Below are positions 22,091 through 24,924 of a DNA stretch of 24,924 bases, one piece after another; position 1 is the stretch's first letter; every line of letters starts with the position of its first letter. Under the pieces are notes generated by a model that was not told the DNA's origin, did no database searches, and saw nothing but the letters and a program-made list of their open reading frames with translations. The DNA is from Pseudomonadota bacterium (GTDB taxonomy: Bacteria; Pseudomonadota; Gammaproteobacteria; Steroidobacterales; Steroidobacteraceae): assembly GCA_023391815.1 (NCBI GenBank), contig JAEWAF010000112.1, positions 1 to 24,924 on the forward strand. Direction: 5' to 3'. The translations under genes were made by a program, and so were the position numbers.

Positions 22091-24841
22091 GTGGCGAATT
22101 GGCTGACCCAGCTGTTCGGCAGTCGCAATCAGCGGCTGTTGAGCGGTTATTCCAAGATCGTCGAGAAGACCAACGCCCTGGAGCAATCCTTCAAGGCGCT
22201 GTCCGACGAGCAGTTGCAGGCCAAGACGGCGGAGTTCCGTCAGTTGCTCGCCCAGGGTAAGACCCTGGACGACATCGCGCCCCAGGCCTTCGCGGCCACC
22301 CGCGAAGCGGCGCGCCGCGTGCTCGGCATGCGGCACTTCGACGTGCAGATCATCGGCGGCACGGTGCTGCATCAGGGCAAGATCGCCGAAATGCGCACCG
22401 GCGAAGGTAAGACGCTGATGGCGACGTTGGGCGCCTATCTGAATGCGCTGCCCGGCAAGGGCGTGCACGTGGTCACGGTCAACGAGTACCTGGCCTCGCG
22501 CGACGCGGACTGGATGGGCCGGGTCTATCGCTTCCTCGGCCTCACGGTCGGTGTGATCAAGAGCGGCCAGAGCTCGGACGAGAAGCGCGCCGCCTATGCC
22601 TGCGACATCACGTACGGCACCAACAACGAATTCGGCTTCGACTACCTGCGCGACAACCTCGCGTTCCGTCTCGAAGACCGCGTGCAGCGGGGCCTCGCCT
22701 ACGCCATCGTCGACGAAGTCGACTCGATCCTGATCGACGAAGCCCGCACGCCGCTGATCATTTCCGGACCCGCCGAAGAGAGCACCGAGCTCTATCTGCG
22801 CATCAACGAGCTGGCGCCGAAACTGAAGCGGCAGGAAACCGAAGAAAGCGAAGGCGACTACTGGGCCGACGAAAAGTCGCGCCAGGTCCATCTCTCCGAT
22901 GCCGGCCACGAACACGCCGAGCAGCTGATCGCCGAGGCGGGCCTGTTGCAGCCGGGCGAGAGCCTGTACGACGCGAGCAACATCCGCATCATGCATCACT
23001 TGAACGCGGCCCTCCGCGCTCACTCGCTGTATCACCGCGATGTCGAATACATCGTTCGTAACGGCGAAGTGATCATCGTCGATGAGTTCACCGGTCGCAC
23101 GATGCCGGGCCGTCGCTGGTCGGATGGTCTGCACCAGGCGATCGAAGCGAAGGAGCGTGTGCGGGTTCGCGAAGAGAACCAGACGGTCGCGTCCATCACG
23201 TTCCAGAACTACTTCCGCATGTATTCGAAGCTGGCCGGCATGACCGGCACGGCCGATACCGAAGCGTTCGAGTTCCAGTCCATCTACGGCCTGGAAGTGG
23301 TCGTCATCCCGACCAACAAGCCGATGATCCGCAAGGATCATCCCGACTTCGTGTATCTCACGCAGAAGGACAAGTTCGAGGCCATCATCGAAGACATCCG
23401 GGACTGCGTGGCGCGCGGCCAGCCGGCGCTGGTCGGCACGACGTCCATCGAAACCTCCGAGCTGCTCTCGAAGCTGTTGGAGAAAGAAAACATTCCGCAC
23501 CAGGTGCTGAACGCCAAACAGCACGAGCGTGAGGCGTTGATCGTCGCCCAGGCCGGCCGCCCCGGCACGGTGACCATCGCCACCAACATGGCAGGCCGCG
23601 GTACCGACATCGTGCTCGGCGGCAATCTCGAAGTCGAACTGCAGGGCATGGGCGAAGTCGACGAGGCGACGAAGGCTCGCGTGCGCGAGGAATGGAAGCA
23701 GCGTCACGAGGCAGTGCTCGCCGCCGGTGGCTTGCACATCATCGGCACCGAGCGTCACGAATCTCGCCGTATCGACAACCAGCTACGCGGCCGTTCCGGC
23801 CGTCAGGGCGACGCGGGCTCGAGCCGTTTCTACCTGTCGCTCGAAGACAACTTGATGCGCATCTTCGGCGATCCGGAGCGCGTCAAGCGCTGGCTGCAGA
23901 CCGCCGGCATGAAGGAAGGCGAAGTGATCGAGAGCCGCATGCTCTCGAAACAGATCGAGCGCGCCCAGCGCAAGGTCGAAGCGCACAACTTCGACGCTCG
24001 TAAGAACCTGCTCGAGTACGACGACGTCGCCAACGATCAGCGCAAGGTCATCTACAACCAGCGCACCGAGCTCATGGCCGCCGAGGAAGTGGGCGACGCC
24101 ATCGCCGGCATCCGTCACGAAGTGGTCAACGCCTTGATCGATCGTTACGTCACGCCGGGCAGCCTGGAAGAGCAGTGGGACATCGAGGGCTTGAAACAGG
24201 CGGTCGAGAAGGACTTCGCCGTCGCCGTCGATCCCAAAGCCTGGCTGGAGGAAGACAAGAGCCTGGTCGAGGAGGGGCTGCGCAAACGCATCCACCAGAT
24301 CATCGATCAGGCGTACGAGGCCAAAGTCGAGCTGTACGGCGCGCCTGTGGTCCGTCACATCGAGAAGGCCATCATGCTGCAGCAGTTGGACTCGCACTGG
24401 CGCGAGCACCTGGCCGCGATGGACTATCTCCGCCAGGGCATCCACCTGCGGAGCTACGCGCAGAAGAATCCCAAGCAGGAATACAAGCGCGAAGCCTTCG
24501 AGCTGTTCACCGCCATGCTCGATCGCATCAAGCACGACACCGTCTCGATGCTCTCCCGCATGCAGCTGCGCACGCAGGCCGACATCGAACGCGAAGAGCG
24601 CGAGGAGCAGGAGCGCCAGGCCCGGCTCGCTCGCGCCATGCAGTTCCAGCATGCCGCTCCGGAACAGATCACCGCTCCCACGGCTCCCGCCGAAGAGCCG
24701 CAGCCGATGGCCGCCGAAAGCGGCGAGCCCGTCGCGCAGTTCGTGCGTGAGAGCCGGAAGGTCGGCCGCAACGAGCTGTGTCCCTGCGGCTCGGGGAAGA
24801 AGTTCAAACATTGTCATGGGGCGCTGGCGGGACAAGGCTGA
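22091..24841 (+). CDS. secA: Preprotein translocase ATPase SecA
   Basis: 916 residues. SecA drives export of unfolded preproteins through SecYEG. The first nucleotide-binding fold has MRTGEGKT (GEGKT 104-108) and DEVD at 208-211. ITYGTNNEFGFDYLRDN is a strong family signature, and TNMAGRGTDI and LRGRSGRQGD mark the second fold. The C-terminal zinc-binding tail is complete with Cys897, Cys899, Cys908 and His909, which binds SecB or ribosomes. I start at GTG 22091, giving VANWLTQLFGSRNQRLL as in other SecAs, with GGAG seven bases upstream. The open frame back to 22022 runs through the -10-like box and is rejected. Confidence 0.98.
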   Translation: MANWLTQLFGSRNQRLLSGYSKIVEKTNALEQSFKALSDEQLQAKTAEFRQLLAQGKTLDDIAPQAFAATREAARRVLGMRHFDVQIIGGTVLHQGKIAEMRTGEGKTLMATLGAYLNALPGKGVHVVTVNEYLASRDADWMGRVYRFLGLTVGVIKSGQSSDEKRAAYACDITYGTNNEFGFDYLRDNLAFRLEDRVQRGLAYAIVDEVDSILIDEARTPLIISGPAEESTELYLRINELAPKLKRQETEESEGDYWADEKSRQVHLSDAGHEHAEQLIAEAGLLQPGESLYDASNIRIMHHLNAALRAHSLYHRDVEYIVRNGEVIIVDEFTGRTMPGRRWSDGLHQAIEAKERVRVREENQTVASITFQNYFRMYSKLAGMTGTADTEAFEFQSIYGLEVVVIPTNKPMIRKDHPDFVYLTQKDKFEAIIEDIRDCVARGQPALVGTTSIETSELLSKLLEKENIPHQVLNAKQHEREALIVAQAGRPGTVTIATNMAGRGTDIVLGGNLEVELQGMGEVDEATKARVREEWKQRHEAVLAAGGLHIIGTERHESRRIDNQLRGRSGRQGDAGSSRFYLSLEDNLMRIFGDPERVKRWLQTAGMKEGEVIESRMLSKQIERAQRKVEAHNFDARKNLLEYDDVANDQRKVIYNQRTELMAAEEVGDAIAGIRHEVVNALIDRYVTPGSLEEQWDIEGLKQAVEKDFAVAVDPKAWLEEDKSLVEEGLRKRIHQIIDQAYEAKVELYGAPVVRHIEKAIMLQQLDSHWREHLAAMDYLRQGIHLRSYAQKNPKQEYKREAFELFTAMLDRIKHDTVSMLSRMQLRTQADIEREEREEQERQARLARAMQFQHAAPEQITAPTAPAEEPQPMAAESGEPVAQFVRESRKVGRNELCPCGSGKKFKHCHGALAGQG

Positions 24842-24875
24842 GCCGCACTCGCCGGGATCCTGCAACGACGCGGCC

Positions 24876-24912
24876 GGGGGGCCCCCCCCCCCGCGGGGTT
24901 TTTTTTGGGGGC
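24876..24912 (+). terminator. Possible secA terminator in a low-quality contig end
   Basis: CCCCGCGGGG (24889-24898) followed by eight T (24899-24906) has the form of a Rho-independent terminator 47 bases after the secA stop. It is embedded in homopolymers (G6, C11, T8, G5, A7), unlike anything else in the window. This suggests sequencing error at a contig end. The terminator may be real with wrong run lengths, or wholly an artefact. Confidence 0.35.
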
Positions 24913-24924
24913 AAAAAAATTATA

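Noticed and set aside
22064..23758. 564-residue minus-strand ORF opposite secA
   Set aside because: Composition is that of an antisense shadow and the + strand is clearly SecA.

Overview
The window is a high-GC (clearly GC-rich third codon positions) chromosomal segment of a Gram-negative bacterium, almost certainly a gammaproteobacterium. It carries a complete division and cell-wall (dcw) cluster running mraZ-rsmH-ftsL-ftsI-murE-murF-mraY-murD-ftsW-murG-murC-murB-ddl-ftsQ-ftsA-ftsZ, then lpxC, a DUF721/DciA-like gene, an M23 peptidase gene and secA. LpxC shows an LPS outer membrane, and the DNPR motif in MurE shows meso-diaminopimelate peptidoglycan. The lpxC / DUF721 / M23 / secA order resembles pseudomonads and xanthomonads rather than E. 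coli, which has secM before secA. murB inside the cluster also differs from E. coli and Pseudomonas. A lineage near Steroidobacterales/Nevskiales/Xanthomonadales is my inference only.

Layout. Bases 1-991 hold no convincing gene. They contain the right end of one terminal-inverted-repeat element (about 1-86), an irregular 25-30 bp tandem repeat array (255-470), a complete 142 bp inverted-repeat element (475-616) and an AT-richer stretch. A strong sigma70-type promoter (992-1020) and 10-bp-phased MraZ boxes (1029-1062) then drive the dcw operon (1064-18908). All of it is on the + strand, and most junctions are stop/start overlaps (ATGA or GTGA). Two junctions carry small coupled ORFs: murD/ftsW (23 codons) and ftsA/ftsZ (39 codons). 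After a structured 282 bp gap comes lpxC, which is convergent with the DUF721 gene on the - strand. A second complete 145 bp inverted-repeat element sits between them.

The most interesting regulatory feature is a clear class I cyclic-di-GMP riboswitch (GEMM-I) at about 20714-20812, upstream of the M23 endopeptidase gene. A 60-codon ORF starts immediately after the aptamer, and its stop codon overlaps the M23 start codon (ATGA), suggesting possible translational coupling. secA ends the window. The last 50 or so bases are a run of homopolymers typical of an unreliable contig end, perhaps over a genuine terminator.

How it works together: RsmH modifies the ribosome. MurC-F, MurB and Ddl build UDP-MurNAc-pentapeptide. 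MraY and MurG make lipid II. FtsW and FtsI polymerise and cross-link it at the septum organised by FtsZ, FtsA, FtsQ and FtsL. LpxC commits carbon to lipid A, SecA exports envelope proteins, and the M23 enzyme (with its c-di-GMP switch) probably trims peptidoglycan. No tRNA, rRNA, CRISPR, prophage or transposase gene was seen.
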